Below, piece after piece: positions 34,777 through 44,987 of a stretch of DNA of 64,000 bases. Position 1 is the stretch's first letter. Each line of letters opens with the position of its first letter. The notes under the pieces were generated by a model. It saw only the letters and a program-made list of their open reading frames with translations. It was not told the DNA's origin and searched no databases. This DNA is from Acetobacter ghanensis (GTDB taxonomy: Bacteria > Pseudomonadota > Alphaproteobacteria > Acetobacterales > Acetobacteraceae). The position numbers and the translations under genes are program-made. The stretch is from positions 2,203,896-2,267,895 of the forward strand of contig NZ_LN609302.1 in the NCBI RefSeq assembly GCF_001499675.1, read 5' to 3'.

Positions 34777-36096
34777 ATGAATCTGTCCAAAAAACAATCA
34801 GGTATTGCTTTTGCTCTCAGCGTTGCTTCCATTCTGGCGGGAGCGCCCATCAAATCAGCCAAAGCGCAGGTTCACCCTTTTTCCACTTTTTCAAGCGGCG
34901 GCTCAGACCTGTCTCACTGGCTGTCAGACGTTACCCTGACCGGGCAGATTGAAGGCGGCATTATGGCCAACCCGGCCCGGCCCAACCCCGGCTACAACTT
35001 TGGTGACTTTCTGGCCGACCACGCCAATCAGGTCCAGCTGAATCAGGCAGAGTTCACACTCTCCAAAGCCATTGATGCCAGCAAAAACACGTATCAGATC
35101 GGCTTCACGCTGGAAGGCCTCTATGGTTCCGATGCGCGGTACTACCATCTGGTTGGCATATCTGATCAGGAATGGAAGGCCCGCTACCAGCTTATTCCTG
35201 CTCAAGCGCATGTTGATGTGCACCTGCCGTGGCTGACATCTGGCGGGCTGGACATGCAGGCCGGTATTCTCCAAGCCCCTATGGGCGTGGAAGGGTTAGA
35301 CCCCGCATCCCGCGCCTTCTACACGCTGGCTTACACGTCTGAATATTCCGTACCCTTCCAGCATGTGGGGGCCATGTTCAACTGGCACGTCACCCCCATG
35401 CTGGATATTACATTCGGCATTGATACTGGTAACCAGACAACTTTTGGTAGTTCGGACAACAACAATGCACCTGCCGGGTATTTTGGCTTCAATCTGAACA
35501 ATCTGGCTGGCGGCAAACTCCGCATTGTCGAACTCAGCCGTGTCGGGCCGGAAAATGTCTGGCAGAGTGTGGGTCATTACGAAGCCAACCATGCCCAACG
35601 CTTCTGGAACGACATCAACGCCACATATCAGGTTAATGACGACCTGAGCCTGACGGCTGAATTCAACTATCTGCATGATGAGGGCATCCGGGGCATTGGA
35701 GCCCGCGGCCAGTTTGCTGGAGCCGATGCGGAGAGCTTTGTCTCCTTCCTGAGCTATAAGATCAACAAGGACTTCACCTTCAACTATCGTGGTGAAATCT
35801 ATCGTGACAATAACAACATGATGGTCGGCACCTTTATTGGCAATAATTCTTACATGAATGCTATTGCCGGGCGTTCCCCCTCTACCCTTATGGCCGGTCC
35901 CGGTGGGCATGGCACCACGTATGGCGCTCTGTCCCTCAACGTCGCTTACCGCCCAGACCTTGGGCACCATGTTCGTGTCTTCCAACTCCGCCCAGAAATC
36001 CGCTTTGACCGTTCGCTTAACGACACGTCACCCTTCAATGGTGGTCGTAACAACGGGATGTTCACTTTTGGTGGCGATGCGGTTATTGGATTCTGA
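34777..36096 (+). CDS. Outer-membrane beta-barrel porin (BBP2/OmpL-like)
   Basis: 439 residues. A signal peptide (SGIAFALSVASILAGAPIKS, cleavage near AKAQ at about residue 29) is followed by a barrel-like pattern of alternating aromatic and hydrophobic residues. The chain ends in Phe (FTFGGDAVIGF), the usual outer-membrane insertion signal. The segments SHWLSDVTLTGQIEGGIMANP and GILQAPMGVEG resemble putative beta-barrel porin-2 family members; phosphate-selective porins have a similar look. ATG 34777 is preceded by CAGGAA. Transport substrate unknown. Confidence 0.8.
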   Translation: MNLSKKQSGIAFALSVASILAGAPIKSAKAQVHPFSTFSSGGSDLSHWLSDVTLTGQIEGGIMANPARPNPGYNFGDFLADHANQVQLNQAEFTLSKAIDASKNTYQIGFTLEGLYGSDARYYHLVGISDQEWKARYQLIPAQAHVDVHLPWLTSGGLDMQAGILQAPMGVEGLDPASRAFYTLAYTSEYSVPFQHVGAMFNWHVTPMLDITFGIDTGNQTTFGSSDNNNAPAGYFGFNLNNLAGGKLRIVELSRVGPENVWQSVGHYEANHAQRFWNDINATYQVNDDLSLTAEFNYLHDEGIRGIGARGQFAGADAESFVSFLSYKINKDFTFNYRGEIYRDNNNMMVGTFIGNNSYMNAIAGRSPSTLMAGPGGHGTTYGALSLNVAYRPDLGHHVRVFQLRPEIRFDRSLNDTSPFNGGRNNGMFTFGGDAVIGF

Positions 36097-36135
36097 CTAC
36101 CCAGTTACTTTCGGCAGTTTTTAAATCAGCCATAC

Positions 36136-36169
36136 GGGCACCCTTGCAACACCCTAGGCAAAGGTGCCC
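36136..36169 (+). terminator. Probable hairpin terminator after the BBP2 porin
   Basis: GGGCACCCTTGC (36136-36147) pairs with GCAAAGGTGCCC (36158-36169) with one mismatch. No T-run follows, so the call is tentative. Confidence 0.45.
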
Positions 36170-36713
36170 TTAGGAAAACAGGAACGTGTTGCATTCTGAC
36201 ATTTCTCCAGTTCCTGACTTACCAATAAAATTTTCCTCTCTTCGTTAACAAACGTCTTATCTTCAGCTTTATTTTTTACATTTTCATGATTGATGGAATG
36301 CGTTTCCACCTAATGCTCTGCTCTTTTATGTGTGCAATAAGAGAGTAGTCTGTATCGCTCACCGCCAGAAGCAGCACTCACTCCCAAGGCAACAGTAAAG
36401 CGGCCTCCTTCCCTCGTTCAATGCAAACTTGCCGGTGTAATCTGCCCTTCTTGGCCGCAGAGACAGCGCTGTGTTTGGCCGCCTTCATCCAACGCAAATA
36501 CAGGCAATAAAATAAACCCGACACAATGTATCTTTTTTACAACACCCCCATTTCCCGCACTAATTCTCTAGAAATATCGAAAATTCATAATGTTAAAAAA
36601 ATTTTATACTTGGTTTGCATAACTGCCACTCAGTTTTGGTATTGCTAATGATTCGTATTTACACCTAATGACGCAACTGCGAATCATAATCATTTATTGC
36701 AGGCCAGTTTGAC
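36170..36713. other. AT-rich intergenic region before the TonB receptor
   Basis: No convincing gene is seen in this stretch of about 540 bp. It is clearly more AT-rich than the flanking genes and contains only short spurious frames. Its 3' end holds two Fur-box-like sites, annotated separately. The rest may be promoter DNA. Confidence 0.6.
36643..36697 (+). promoter_or_regulatory. Two Fur-box-like sites upstream of the TonB receptor
   Basis: TGCGAATCATAATCATTTA (36679-36697) closely resembles the classical 19-bp Fur box, matching the right-hand ATAATCATT strongly. A weaker, roughly inverted copy GCTAATGATTCGTATTTA lies at 36645-36662. They sit 17-70 bp before the receptor ATG, which fits iron-repressed expression. 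Alphaproteobacterial regulators can differ, so the protein acting here is inferred. Confidence 0.6.
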
Positions 36714-39095
36714 ATGGGCACCTATCCTATCCGTCGTTATCTTAACCCGGCTCCTTTAGCGGTTGGCTTGGCCATGAGCTGCAACATTTTACCCGCATTA
36801 GCTGATGAAACTCAGCCACAGCAGGACCCCATCAAACATAGGCATGATACAGAAAACACCAGCAAACAAGCCAATACCGAGGGGCGGGCCAGCCTTGCCA
36901 ATGCCAAAGGCAAGGGGCCAGAAACCATTAGAAAAAAAGATGGTACCGAAGTCGAACAATGGACTGTTGTCGCCTCCCCCATGAACACCCTGCGTTCCTC
37001 CATCGGCTTTAGCCGTATGCAGGACGATGTGTTGCACACACCGCAGACCATTAACGTGGTCCCCCAAATTCTGATGCAACAGCAGAATGTAAAATCTCTG
37101 GATGAAGCTCTTAAAAACGTACCGGGCATTACCGCCTCGGTCGGTGAGGGCGAAGGTGGGATGTCGGGGGATCAGTTTCTGATCCGTGGCTTTGCGGCTC
37201 AGAACGATATTTACGAAAATGGGCTTCGGGACTTTGGTGTTTATACAAGAGACAGTTTTGATTACGACCATATCACTGTCATCAAAGGTCCATCCTCTCA
37301 GGTTTTCGGTAATGGCACTACGGGCGGCGCCATCAACATTTCAACCAAAACTCCTTTTGCAGGCAACCATGTTAATGCCAGCTTTTCTGGCGGAAGTGGT
37401 GCGTATTATCGCGGCACTCTGGACTTCAATCATAAGATTACAGACACCATTGCTGTCCGCCTGACAGCCATGGGGAATGAAAACAACGTCGTGGGGCGAG
37501 ATTATATTTACTCTCACCGCTGGGGTATTGCGCCATCCATTATTTTCGGTCTTGGAAAAAAAGTTAACTACACTTTGGAATACTTCCATCAGACCGATAA
37601 CAGAATTCCTGATTATGGTGTGCCCGTTGTAACCAAACCCGGCACGGCATATGGCAAACCTGTAACGGAATACGGCGTTAAGCGCACCAACTGGTATGGC
37701 ACCACCTATGATCAGGACGACACCTCAACAGACATGCTAACAGGCCGCCTGCACTGGGAAGTCAACAAACATGTGACTGTTTATAACGATACGCGGGGTG
37801 GTCTTTACAGTCGGTATTACTCAGCATCGCAGGAAGCCTGCGGGACGGCCTGCACCAATGCCTTTTTCTCGTCTAACCCGGCCAGCGCAATGGTCTCGCG
37901 CAATGGCGGGCTGGGTGGCCCTAACCCTTACCAGCAGAATGACTGGTCTGTTCAGAACGTTGCTTCTGTTGTCGCCAATTTTAACACTGGAAAAATCAAG
38001 CACCAAATTATTGGTGGCGTGGATATTGAACACATTTACGACCGCCGCCGTAATTATGCTTATGCCAGCACACGCCCCGGCACCAGCCTGCTTAACCCCT
38101 CCATGTATGTTCCTGGCCTTGTCCTTTGCGGCGCAGGAGAATGCTCCAGCAATCTCACCAACATGCCTAATGGCGTTGGGAAGAAGGAGTGGAAAACAGG
38201 GGATGCAACGGATGTAGGCGCTTTCCTTTCTGACCAAGTCTGGTTTACCCCTTGGTTCTCTGTCAAAGCAGGGTTCCGCTGGGACCACTGGGACAGTCAT
38301 TACAATGCCACAGGGGGCGACACCTCAACCGCAGACACGCACCTTGGGCAAAAGCAGGATACGTTCAACCCCAACGTCAGTCTGATGTATACGCCCAATG
38401 ATCATACCATGGTCTATTTCAACTGGGCGGAATCCACCACACCATTGGGCCTATATGTTGCCAATAGTTCGGAACCCCTGACCCCAAAAAATCAGAAATT
38501 TGCCCCAGAACGCAGCAGACTTTATGAGCTCGGTGCAAAATACTCTGCATTCCATGACCGAATTGGCTTTACCGCATCCATCTTCCGTCTGGAAAAAGGG
38601 AACTCGCTGCTCACGGACCCAAGCACTGGGAGCGTAAGCTCCTCGGGTGATACGCAACGCAACCAGGGTATTGAGCTCAGCGTCTCCGGTCAGATTGTAA
38701 AAAACTGGAACATGATCGCGACCTATGCGCGCTACGACAGCCTGACCACAGGCGGCACCGCTGCCGATATTGGCAAGCAGGTGCAGTATGTGCCGCGCAA
38801 TCAGGCGACAGTCTGGACCACTTATGAAATTGCGCCCAAAAAAGCCTATAACCTGCTATTTGGCGGCGGCGTAACGTGGCGTGAAGGTGTGTTTCTGGAT
38901 ACTGCCAATACCGCACGTGTTCCTGCCAACGTAGAGTTTGATGCTGTTGTATCCCACCACTTCGATGACCATTGGAAAGTGAGCATGAACGGCTACAACC
39001 TTGCCAACCGCCTGAACTACGGCAACCTGTTTTCCAACCGTGTAACGCCCTCCATTGGCCGGGCCTTCCTGTTCAATCTGGCGGCATCCTATTAA
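36714..39095 (+). CDS. TonB-dependent siderophore receptor (Fiu-like)
   Basis: 793 residues. A signal peptide spans about residues 1-31 (ending PALA). The plug domain runs from about 95 to 215 with HTPQTINVVPQ, FLIRGFAAQNDIYENGLRD and VIKGPSSQVFGNGTTGGAIN. The barrel domain fills the remainder and ends RAFLFNLAASY. The plug resembles catecholate receptors such as Fiu. The next two genes, a Sel1-repeat protein and a PiuC-type dioxygenase, form a known companion set for such receptors, and Fur-like boxes lie upstream. The actual ligand is unknown. Confidence 0.93.
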   Translation: MGTYPIRRYLNPAPLAVGLAMSCNILPALADETQPQQDPIKHRHDTENTSKQANTEGRASLANAKGKGPETIRKKDGTEVEQWTVVASPMNTLRSSIGFSRMQDDVLHTPQTINVVPQILMQQQNVKSLDEALKNVPGITASVGEGEGGMSGDQFLIRGFAAQNDIYENGLRDFGVYTRDSFDYDHITVIKGPSSQVFGNGTTGGAINISTKTPFAGNHVNASFSGGSGAYYRGTLDFNHKITDTIAVRLTAMGNENNVVGRDYIYSHRWGIAPSIIFGLGKKVNYTLEYFHQTDNRIPDYGVPVVTKPGTAYGKPVTEYGVKRTNWYGTTYDQDDTSTDMLTGRLHWEVNKHVTVYNDTRGGLYSRYYSASQEACGTACTNAFFSSNPASAMVSRNGGLGGPNPYQQNDWSVQNVASVVANFNTGKIKHQIIGGVDIEHIYDRRRNYAYASTRPGTSLLNPSMYVPGLVLCGAGECSSNLTNMPNGVGKKEWKTGDATDVGAFLSDQVWFTPWFSVKAGFRWDHWDSHYNATGGDTSTADTHLGQKQDTFNPNVSLMYTPNDHTMVYFNWAESTTPLGLYVANSSEPLTPKNQKFAPERSRLYELGAKYSAFHDRIGFTASIFRLEKGNSLLTDPSTGSVSSSGDTQRNQGIELSVSGQIVKNWNMIATYARYDSLTTGGTAADIGKQVQYVPRNQATVWTTYEIAPKKAYNLLFGGGVTWREGVFLDTANTARVPANVEFDAVVSHHFDDHWKVSMNGYNLANRLNYGNLFSNRVTPSIGRAFLFNLAASY

Positions 39096-39110
39096 CGAAA
39101 CGGCATCTTG

Positions 39111-39893
39111 ATGGGCAGACACACTTCCTTTCTGGGTCGCATGATAGGCAGAAGAACGCAAAAAAAACGTCCGGCCCCTCCCCCATTGCCGGACCATGTG
39201 CAGGCCATCTACCAGAAGGCGGCTAACGGCCACCTTCTGGAACAGGTTCTGTGGGGCAAAATCCTGCTTAACAGCGTTTTTGTACCTTCAGACCCGGCAC
39301 AGGCTTTCTCGTGGTTTTCCATAGCCGCCCAAACGGGTTATGGACCAGCCCTCAATATGCTCGGACGTTGTTACCACTTTGGGTGGGGCGTTGAAGAAAA
39401 CCTGCCTGAAGCGGCTGATTATTACGCAAAGGCCGCAGCCGCAGGAGATGAATGGGGCCGTTATAATCTGGCCATTCTGCATATGCGCGGGCTGGGTATG
39501 GCGCGTAATTTAGCAAAGGCGTTCCAGCTTTTTCAGATCGGCGCTCATAATGGACATGCCAAGTCCATGAACATTATGGCCCGCTTTTATGAAGAAGGTT
39601 GGGTGGTCAAAAAAAATCAGACCACGGCTTTTGAGTGGTATCGTCGCTCTGCGGAAAAAGGTGACTATCGTGGTTGCCATAACTACGCGACTATTCTGGC
39701 CGAGCGTGGGCAACTGCCAGAAGCTCTGGATTGGTGGCAGCAAGCCCTACCAGATGCAACGTCAGACATTCTGTTGGCCATGCAGCATACTTTATCTACT
39801 TTTGACCACCCTAGGGCTCATCTCCTTCTATTAGAGATAAAAGAGCGATTACAAACTATTCAGAACACCGAAACCAAAAAATACGACGAATAA
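39111..39893 (+). CDS. Sel1-repeat (TPR-like) protein
   Basis: 260 residues. At least four to five consecutive Sel1-like repeats of about 36 residues are visible, with the pattern A-x-x-x-Y-x-x-A-A-x-x-G (for example EAADYYAKAAAAGDEWGRYN, then KAFQLFQIGAHNGHAKSMN, then TAFEWYRRSAEKGDYRGCHN). Such proteins are protein-protein interaction scaffolds. It lies 15 bp after the TonB receptor. In Pseudomonas, Sel1 proteins occur beside piuA/piuC, so a role in iron uptake is likely, mechanism unknown. A TTG three bases earlier is a less likely start. Confidence 0.88.
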   Translation: MGRHTSFLGRMIGRRTQKKRPAPPPLPDHVQAIYQKAANGHLLEQVLWGKILLNSVFVPSDPAQAFSWFSIAAQTGYGPALNMLGRCYHFGWGVEENLPEAADYYAKAAAAGDEWGRYNLAILHMRGLGMARNLAKAFQLFQIGAHNGHAKSMNIMARFYEEGWVVKKNQTTAFEWYRRSAEKGDYRGCHNYATILAERGQLPEALDWWQQALPDATSDILLAMQHTLSTFDHPRAHLLLLEIKERLQTIQNTETKKYDE

Positions 39894-39995
39894 AACGAGT
39901 TTAAGAACATCTTGGTGTTCTGGATGGCATTTCATCCCTCTTTAGCCTGTCCTCACCAGTATAAATGAACAACATCGCCTCGTCAGGATAGAAAC

Positions 39996-40685
39996 ATGTT
40001 AGTACACATTCCCGCTTTACTCACGCCTGATGAACTAGCTTACTGCCGGACAACCCTCATCAATGCACAGTGGGGCGATGGGCGAGAAACAGCAGGGCAA
40101 CAGTCCGCAAAAGTCAAAAATAACTTGCAGCTACCTAGAAATTCCAAACCCTGCCTTGAGTTGGGGCAGATCGTATTACGCGCACTCGGGCGCAATGCCA
40201 TATTCAACAGTGCTGTGCTCCCTTACCGGGTTAGCCCTCCCCTGTTCAACCGATATGAAAACGGGATGAGTTTTGGTGCTCATGTTGACAACGCTATTCG
40301 CGGCATTTGGGCTGGAGAGGTTCATACACGTATTCGAACTGATGTTTCTTCCACACTCTTTTTCTCAGATCCGGATGAATACGATGGGGGCGAGCTGGTC
40401 ATTCATTCCAATGGGAATGAGCAGGCCATTAAACTCCCTGCTGGTGACATGGTGTTGTATTCAACCACTGTGCTGCATAACGTTACACCAGTAACACGAG
40501 GAAGTCGGCTCGCAGCGTTCTTCTGGTCTCAGTCAATGATTGCGGAAGAAAGCAGAAGACAGATCATGTTTGATCTGGACATACAGGTCACATCTTTGCG
40601 CGATCGGCTGGGAGATGAGGACCCAGCGGTTCTCTCCTTGACCAACATTTATCATAATATGATGCGCCAATGGTGCCTTCTATAA
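39996..40685 (+). CDS. piuC: PKHD-type Fe(II)/2-oxoglutarate dioxygenase (PiuC/YbiX-like)
   Basis: 229 residues, normal for the family. Iron ligands are His96 and Asp98 in FGAHVDNA and His161 in VLHNVTPVT; Arg171 (in RGSRLAAFF) should bind 2-oxoglutarate. PiuC/YbiX proteins are iron-regulated and sit beside catecholate siderophore receptors (Fiu-YbiX in E. coli), but their substrate is not established. It is about 100 bp after the Sel1 gene with no terminator between. AGGATAGAAAC precedes the ATG. Confidence 0.93.
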   Translation: MLVHIPALLTPDELAYCRTTLINAQWGDGRETAGQQSAKVKNNLQLPRNSKPCLELGQIVLRALGRNAIFNSAVLPYRVSPPLFNRYENGMSFGAHVDNAIRGIWAGEVHTRIRTDVSSTLFFSDPDEYDGGELVIHSNGNEQAIKLPAGDMVLYSTTVLHNVTPVTRGSRLAAFFWSQSMIAEESRRQIMFDLDIQVTSLRDRLGDEDPAVLSLTNIYHNMMRQWCLL

Positions 40686-42073
40686 TAGTCCGTTACCAGC
40701 AGTGTTTGACGGCTCCTAGTATGACTAACCAATAAACGGGCCTTCACTCCGCCTTTAGATGAACACATGACAATCCCTAACAACTGGGTTACTGTTCTGC
40801 CTGCCAACAATTCCCTTCACAGAATAAAAAAGAAATATCTTACAATATAAATAAATCATGACCAAATATATAAAACAGCATGAGGGCACAAAAAAAATAC
40901 ACCAGCAACAAAACTCTCATATATGAATTATATTCGTATGAATTTTTTATTTTTAATATCTCATTCAATTCGAAAAATATCTCTCGTATAATCCAATATT
41001 TCTTTGAGTATTGAGCCCCCCTCCCGGCGAGATCATTTTCTAAAGCCTAGAGAATGGCTAACCATCACCCAAAAAGGCCGAAAGATTTGACTGATTGCGC
41101 ACAGAAGTTTGTTTCTCGATAAAATTTATTAGTGTGTACTATGCTGGCGTCGTCAGGAATTTTAGAAGGGTATGTGCGAATGTCTTCATACGGTCTGAAA
41201 ATTAGGAATATTCTGATTTATGCAACCGTGTTTTTTGCAGGGGCAGCTGTGGGAAGATTACTGATGATGCGGATAATATCCGACCCAATCTGGAATGGGA
41301 TGGAACCATAAAACCGATTGTAAGATGAGATATCGAACGCATCGGCAAAACTGTGCTCATAACGCCCGCCGTTGTCCCGGAAGAACCACCAATCTGGGGC
41401 AGCCTCCCAGAAGCAAACTATCCGCGCGCCAAGCCAACACAACTCTGGCCTCCATCCATGATGACTGTAATATTCTGTACAAATATTAGAAAATTATGAA
41501 ATAGCGATACAGAATAATATGATTTATATTTTAACAAACAAGTTCCCGTTGAAATTTACAAAGAAACCGAACCCAGCATCCCACCACAGCATAAAATGAC
41601 GCCCCGATCTCTTTTTTAGACTGATCCAATAGGTAAGGAATTTATTCTAAATATATTCTTTTCCCGCCAATGCGGCCTTAGACGCGACCGACATGATGAA
41701 ACCTTACAACCCACGGCATTCCGATTCTGGTGAATGCTGTTGGTTAGATCAATTCCCTCATGTTCAGTAAATTGATACAAGCATTACGCATTTTGTCTTA
41801 TTACCCGGGTGCATAGCATTCATGAATGATACGACACTCATTAAAAATGCAACCTGCCAGACTACGGCTTCGCAGACGATAAGCCCTTACCCTTGGACTG
41901 ACATTACCCATCCACACCGCCAGACAGCTGCCATTGCAGCACTCGAGCACATTTCCCGCCTCATCATTTAAGCGGCATATTGAGGAAAGCTTGAGGCATC
42001 GGCTGTCCGTTCTGTTTATCACACAGTGGGACGCCAAAAATTTTGTTCTGAAAAATCAACCTCTTAGGTTGTG
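40686..42073. other. Gene-poor AT-rich region between piuC and tRNA-Ser
   Basis: About 1.4 kb without a confident gene. A 74-codon frame on the minus strand (41218-41442; segment NRFYGSIPFQIGSDIIRII) has a protein-like composition but is unrecognised and may be a fragment. A 49-codon plus-strand frame (41822-41971, starting MNDTTLIKNA) is also possible. Base composition is much more AT-rich than nearby genes. The region abuts the 3' end of a tRNA gene, the usual integration side, but no integrase or att repeat is seen. Confidence 0.6.
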
Positions 42074-42163
<90 letters not shown>

Positions 42164-42569
42164 GTGGAGATGCGTTATAGGTGTGCTTGGGCAATTACGC
42201 AAGCATTCATCCATTCTTCACACAGCCCTGCTCAACTCCAGCCCAAAAGCTGCTTTTGCCACCTAGTTGCAAGTGGCGTCATAGCAACAAAATCCAAACG
42301 GAGACCGGTGCGGGCAACGTGGAATGGTCAAAATATGTGTCTGACATCCATATTAAGTGAGCTTTCTTACCTTTATTCATGCCCTTACTCAGGGGCTTGC
42401 GTCTTGACGCTGGCGGTTATCTGGCGCAAGTCAGCGGGCGATCTTGTGTCTTTACTAATGCTGAATGGTATGGGGGTCCCTACATGACGTATGCCGCCCG
42501 GCGCACCTCCCGCCTGAGCTAAGAGGCATAACTGTGCTGACCATTCCAGCGTGTACATCTTTTTTTGAA
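42164..42569. other. Spacer between tRNA-Ser and the glycan island
   Basis: About 400 bp in which no gene, repeat or terminator is convincing. Short frames cross it but lack codon-usage or family support. It may hold the promoter of the first glycan gene. Confidence 0.5.
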
Positions 42570-43793
42570 ATGACAGACCATCAGGAACGCCTTCAGATCA
42601 TGACCATGGGCCATCAGGACGTGCTGAAAGAACATACACCTGACAAGTCTGCGCAGCGCACGTTCAAGGTGGTCTTTCTCCTGATCGCCCAACCCCATCA
42701 GACGCTGCACTCCCTGCCCATCGCGTTTGAAATGGCCGCACGGCACCCCAACGTGGAAGTACACGTAACCTGCCTGACCCAGCGCCATCTTGACTATGTA
42801 CGCTCACTTGGCAGGCTCTACCCCTCTGCCAAGGTTGTGTACGAACTGCTGCCCATTCCCTTCTGGCTGAAAAAACTGATCGAACACCACGGCCCCGGCC
42901 CGTTTGAAAAACTGGCCTCCCTGTTTTTCAGCCGCCATTACTTTGACCAGTTCCAGGCCATTGTCGTGCCTGAGCGCACGTCGCTTTACCTCAAGCGCAT
43001 GGGCGTTACAAAACCGCGTTATATCTGGACAAGACATGGTGCAGGTGACCGGGCCATTGGGTTTGCCAAGGATATTAAACGGTTCGACTTTGTGCTATTA
43101 TCTGGCAAAAAGGTTGAAGAAAGACTACTGGAACGTCGGCTTATAAAGCCCGGCAACTATTACATGGGCTCCTACGCCAAATTCGACATTGTCGAGCGCC
43201 TGCAAAAGCAGCCGCGCCGCCTGTTTGATAACGACAAGCCGATTGTACTGTATAACCCCCACTTCTCACGCAATCTCACATCGTGGTACCATTTTGGTGA
43301 GGCGATCCTGAACTACTTTGCCAATCAGGACCGCTATAACCTGATTTGCGCCCCTCATTACCGGCTGTTCAACAGCCACCAGAAAAAGGGCAAGGCGCTG
43401 ATCAAACGCTATGCCCAGCATTCCAACATCCTGATCGACATCGGCAGCACCAGCAGCATAGACATGACCTACACCATGGCGGCCGACCTTTATCTGGGCG
43501 ATGTCAGCAGTCAGGTTGCCGAATTCCTTATCCGCCCCCGGCCCTGCATTTTCCTGAATGCACACCATGCGGCATGGCAGAACAACAAGGATTACCGCTT
43601 CTGGACATTGGGACAGGTTATTGACAACCCGGCAGACCTGAAGACCGCCCTCCCCCTTGCCTTTGCCCGGCAAAGCGAATTTGCGGACCAGCAGCGCGCC
43701 TACGTGGCGGAAACTTTCGAACACTATGACCAAGGCCCCACCTCCCCCGGAGCAGCCGACGCCATAGTGCGCTTTTTGCAAAAATCTGCCTGA
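42570..43793 (+). CDS. CDP-glycerol glycerophosphotransferase-like protein (TagB/SpsB type)
   Basis: 407 residues from ATG 42570. The C-terminal half has the landmarks of the CDP-glycerol:poly(glycerophosphate) transferase family: WTRHGAGDRAIGF, VLYNPHFSRNLTSWYHFG, ICAPHYRLF, and DIGSTSSIDMTYTMAADLYLGD. In Gram-positives these build teichoic acids; in Gram-negatives related enzymes add phosphoglycerol to capsule or LPS. ATG 42600 or 42606 is also possible; AGGAA precedes them. It opens an island of glycosyltransferases, so modification of a surface glycan is likely. The exact donor is unproved. Confidence 0.75.
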   Translation: MTDHQERLQIMTMGHQDVLKEHTPDKSAQRTFKVVFLLIAQPHQTLHSLPIAFEMAARHPNVEVHVTCLTQRHLDYVRSLGRLYPSAKVVYELLPIPFWLKKLIEHHGPGPFEKLASLFFSRHYFDQFQAIVVPERTSLYLKRMGVTKPRYIWTRHGAGDRAIGFAKDIKRFDFVLLSGKKVEERLLERRLIKPGNYYMGSYAKFDIVERLQKQPRRLFDNDKPIVLYNPHFSRNLTSWYHFGEAILNYFANQDRYNLICAPHYRLFNSHQKKGKALIKRYAQHSNILIDIGSTSSIDMTYTMAADLYLGDVSSQVAEFLIRPRPCIFLNAHHAAWQNNKDYRFWTLGQVIDNPADLKTALPLAFARQSEFADQQRAYVAETFEHYDQGPTSPGAADAIVRFLQKSA

Positions 43794-43810
43794 GGTCTGG
43801 CAGACCGACC

Positions 43811-43839
43811 ATAGGTGAGGGGCTTCCTCCCTCGCCTAT
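43811..43839 (+). terminator. Hairpin between the first two glycan genes
   Basis: ATAGGTGAGGG (43811-43821) pairs with CCCTCGCCTAT (43829-43839), one G-U pair. Only a short T stretch follows, so it could be an attenuating rather than complete terminator. Confidence 0.45.
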
Positions 43840-43867
43840 TTGTCCGATCTGTGCAAAACTTACGGCA

Positions 43868-44953
43868 ATGAAAATCGCATATGTCATAAACTCTGTCGAA
43901 GGCGGTGGCGCGGCCTCACCTGTTCCTGCCATAACAAAAGTTATGCGGGATGCGGGGCACCATGTGGAAGTGTTCGCCTTGACCCGCCGGGACGGTCTGG
44001 CCATTGAGCCAATGCATAATGCGGGCCTTACACTGCACATCCGCCCCGGCACGCGTAAAGACCACGGACCGGCACTCCGTTGGCTAAACGGGCAGATGCG
44101 CGCCTACAAACCTGACGTCATATGGACATCGCTCAGCCGCGCGACATTACTCGGCCAGATTGTGGGCCAGTGGCGGCATATTCCGGTTGTAAGCTGGCAA
44201 CATTCCGCACGCCTCAAACCATTTAATGCCTATCTGCTCCGGCGCTTTAAAAACAAAACCGCACTCTGGGTTGCAGATTCATCCTGCGTGGCCGAACAGA
44301 CCCGAAATACGCTGGGCGTTACAGCCAAGCACCTTGTGGAGTGGCCTATTTTCCGCGCGGATGCAGACTTCCCAACAGCTACACCGTGGCAACCGGGCAC
44401 TACTGTGCGCATTGGCACGCTCGGGCGCCTCCACCCGGTCAAAGGTTACGATACTCTTTGCGCGGCCATTGCCAAGCTTCAGTCCCATACAGACCTCCCT
44501 CCATTTGAAGTGCTGATTGCGGGGGAAGGCGAAGAACGCACCAAACTGGAAGGGCTGATTGCCCAGAATAACCTGCCAGTACGTATTCTGGGCCATGTCA
44601 AAAATCCGTCTGAATTTCTGGCGCATCTGCATTTGTACGTGCAGCCATCTTTATGGGAAGGGTTCTGTCTGGCAGCGCACGAAGCCATGCTGGCGGCTCT
44701 GCCCGTTATTGCCTCCCGCGCGGGAGAAATGCCTTCCACCATTACACCACAGACCGGACGCATTGTTCCCCCGCAGGATGTGGACGCTCTAGCCAGTGCA
44801 TTGCACGCCCTGCTCAAGCACCCTGAGCATCTGGCCAGCATGGGCCAGCAGGCCCGCAGCAACGTACTTGCCCGCTTTGGAGCGCAGCATTTTGACCAAA
44901 CGGGGCGCGCCATCCTTGCACGTGTCGAACAGATTGTTGCAAGCAGGCAGTAA
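43868..44953 (+). CDS. Glycosyltransferase family 4 (GT-B fold)
   Basis: 361 residues. The N-terminal half opens MKIAYVINSVEGGGA; the C-terminal nucleotide-sugar domain shows GTLGRLHPVKGYDTLC, LIAGEGEERTKLE and the E-x7-E type motif in SLWEGFCLAAHEAM. These mark a retaining GT4 enzyme that transfers a sugar from a nucleotide donor at the cytoplasmic face. Sugar specificity cannot be read. It lies 74 bp after the CDP-glycerol transferase-like gene and converges with the next GT genes on the minus strand. Confidence 0.9.
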   Translation: MKIAYVINSVEGGGAASPVPAITKVMRDAGHHVEVFALTRRDGLAIEPMHNAGLTLHIRPGTRKDHGPALRWLNGQMRAYKPDVIWTSLSRATLLGQIVGQWRHIPVVSWQHSARLKPFNAYLLRRFKNKTALWVADSSCVAEQTRNTLGVTAKHLVEWPIFRADADFPTATPWQPGTTVRIGTLGRLHPVKGYDTLCAAIAKLQSHTDLPPFEVLIAGEGEERTKLEGLIAQNNLPVRILGHVKNPSEFLAHLHLYVQPSLWEGFCLAAHEAMLAALPVIASRAGEMPSTITPQTGRIVPPQDVDALASALHALLKHPEHLASMGQQARSNVLARFGAQHFDQTGRAILARVEQIVASRQ

Positions 44954-44987
44954 AACTATCTGGCACAACCCAGTAAAGCCCGGCCGA

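Noticed and set aside
41801..42037. 78-codon minus-strand frame next to tRNA-Ser
   Set aside because: Cys/Arg-rich composition, no start signals, and overlaps another weak frame; not protein-like enough.
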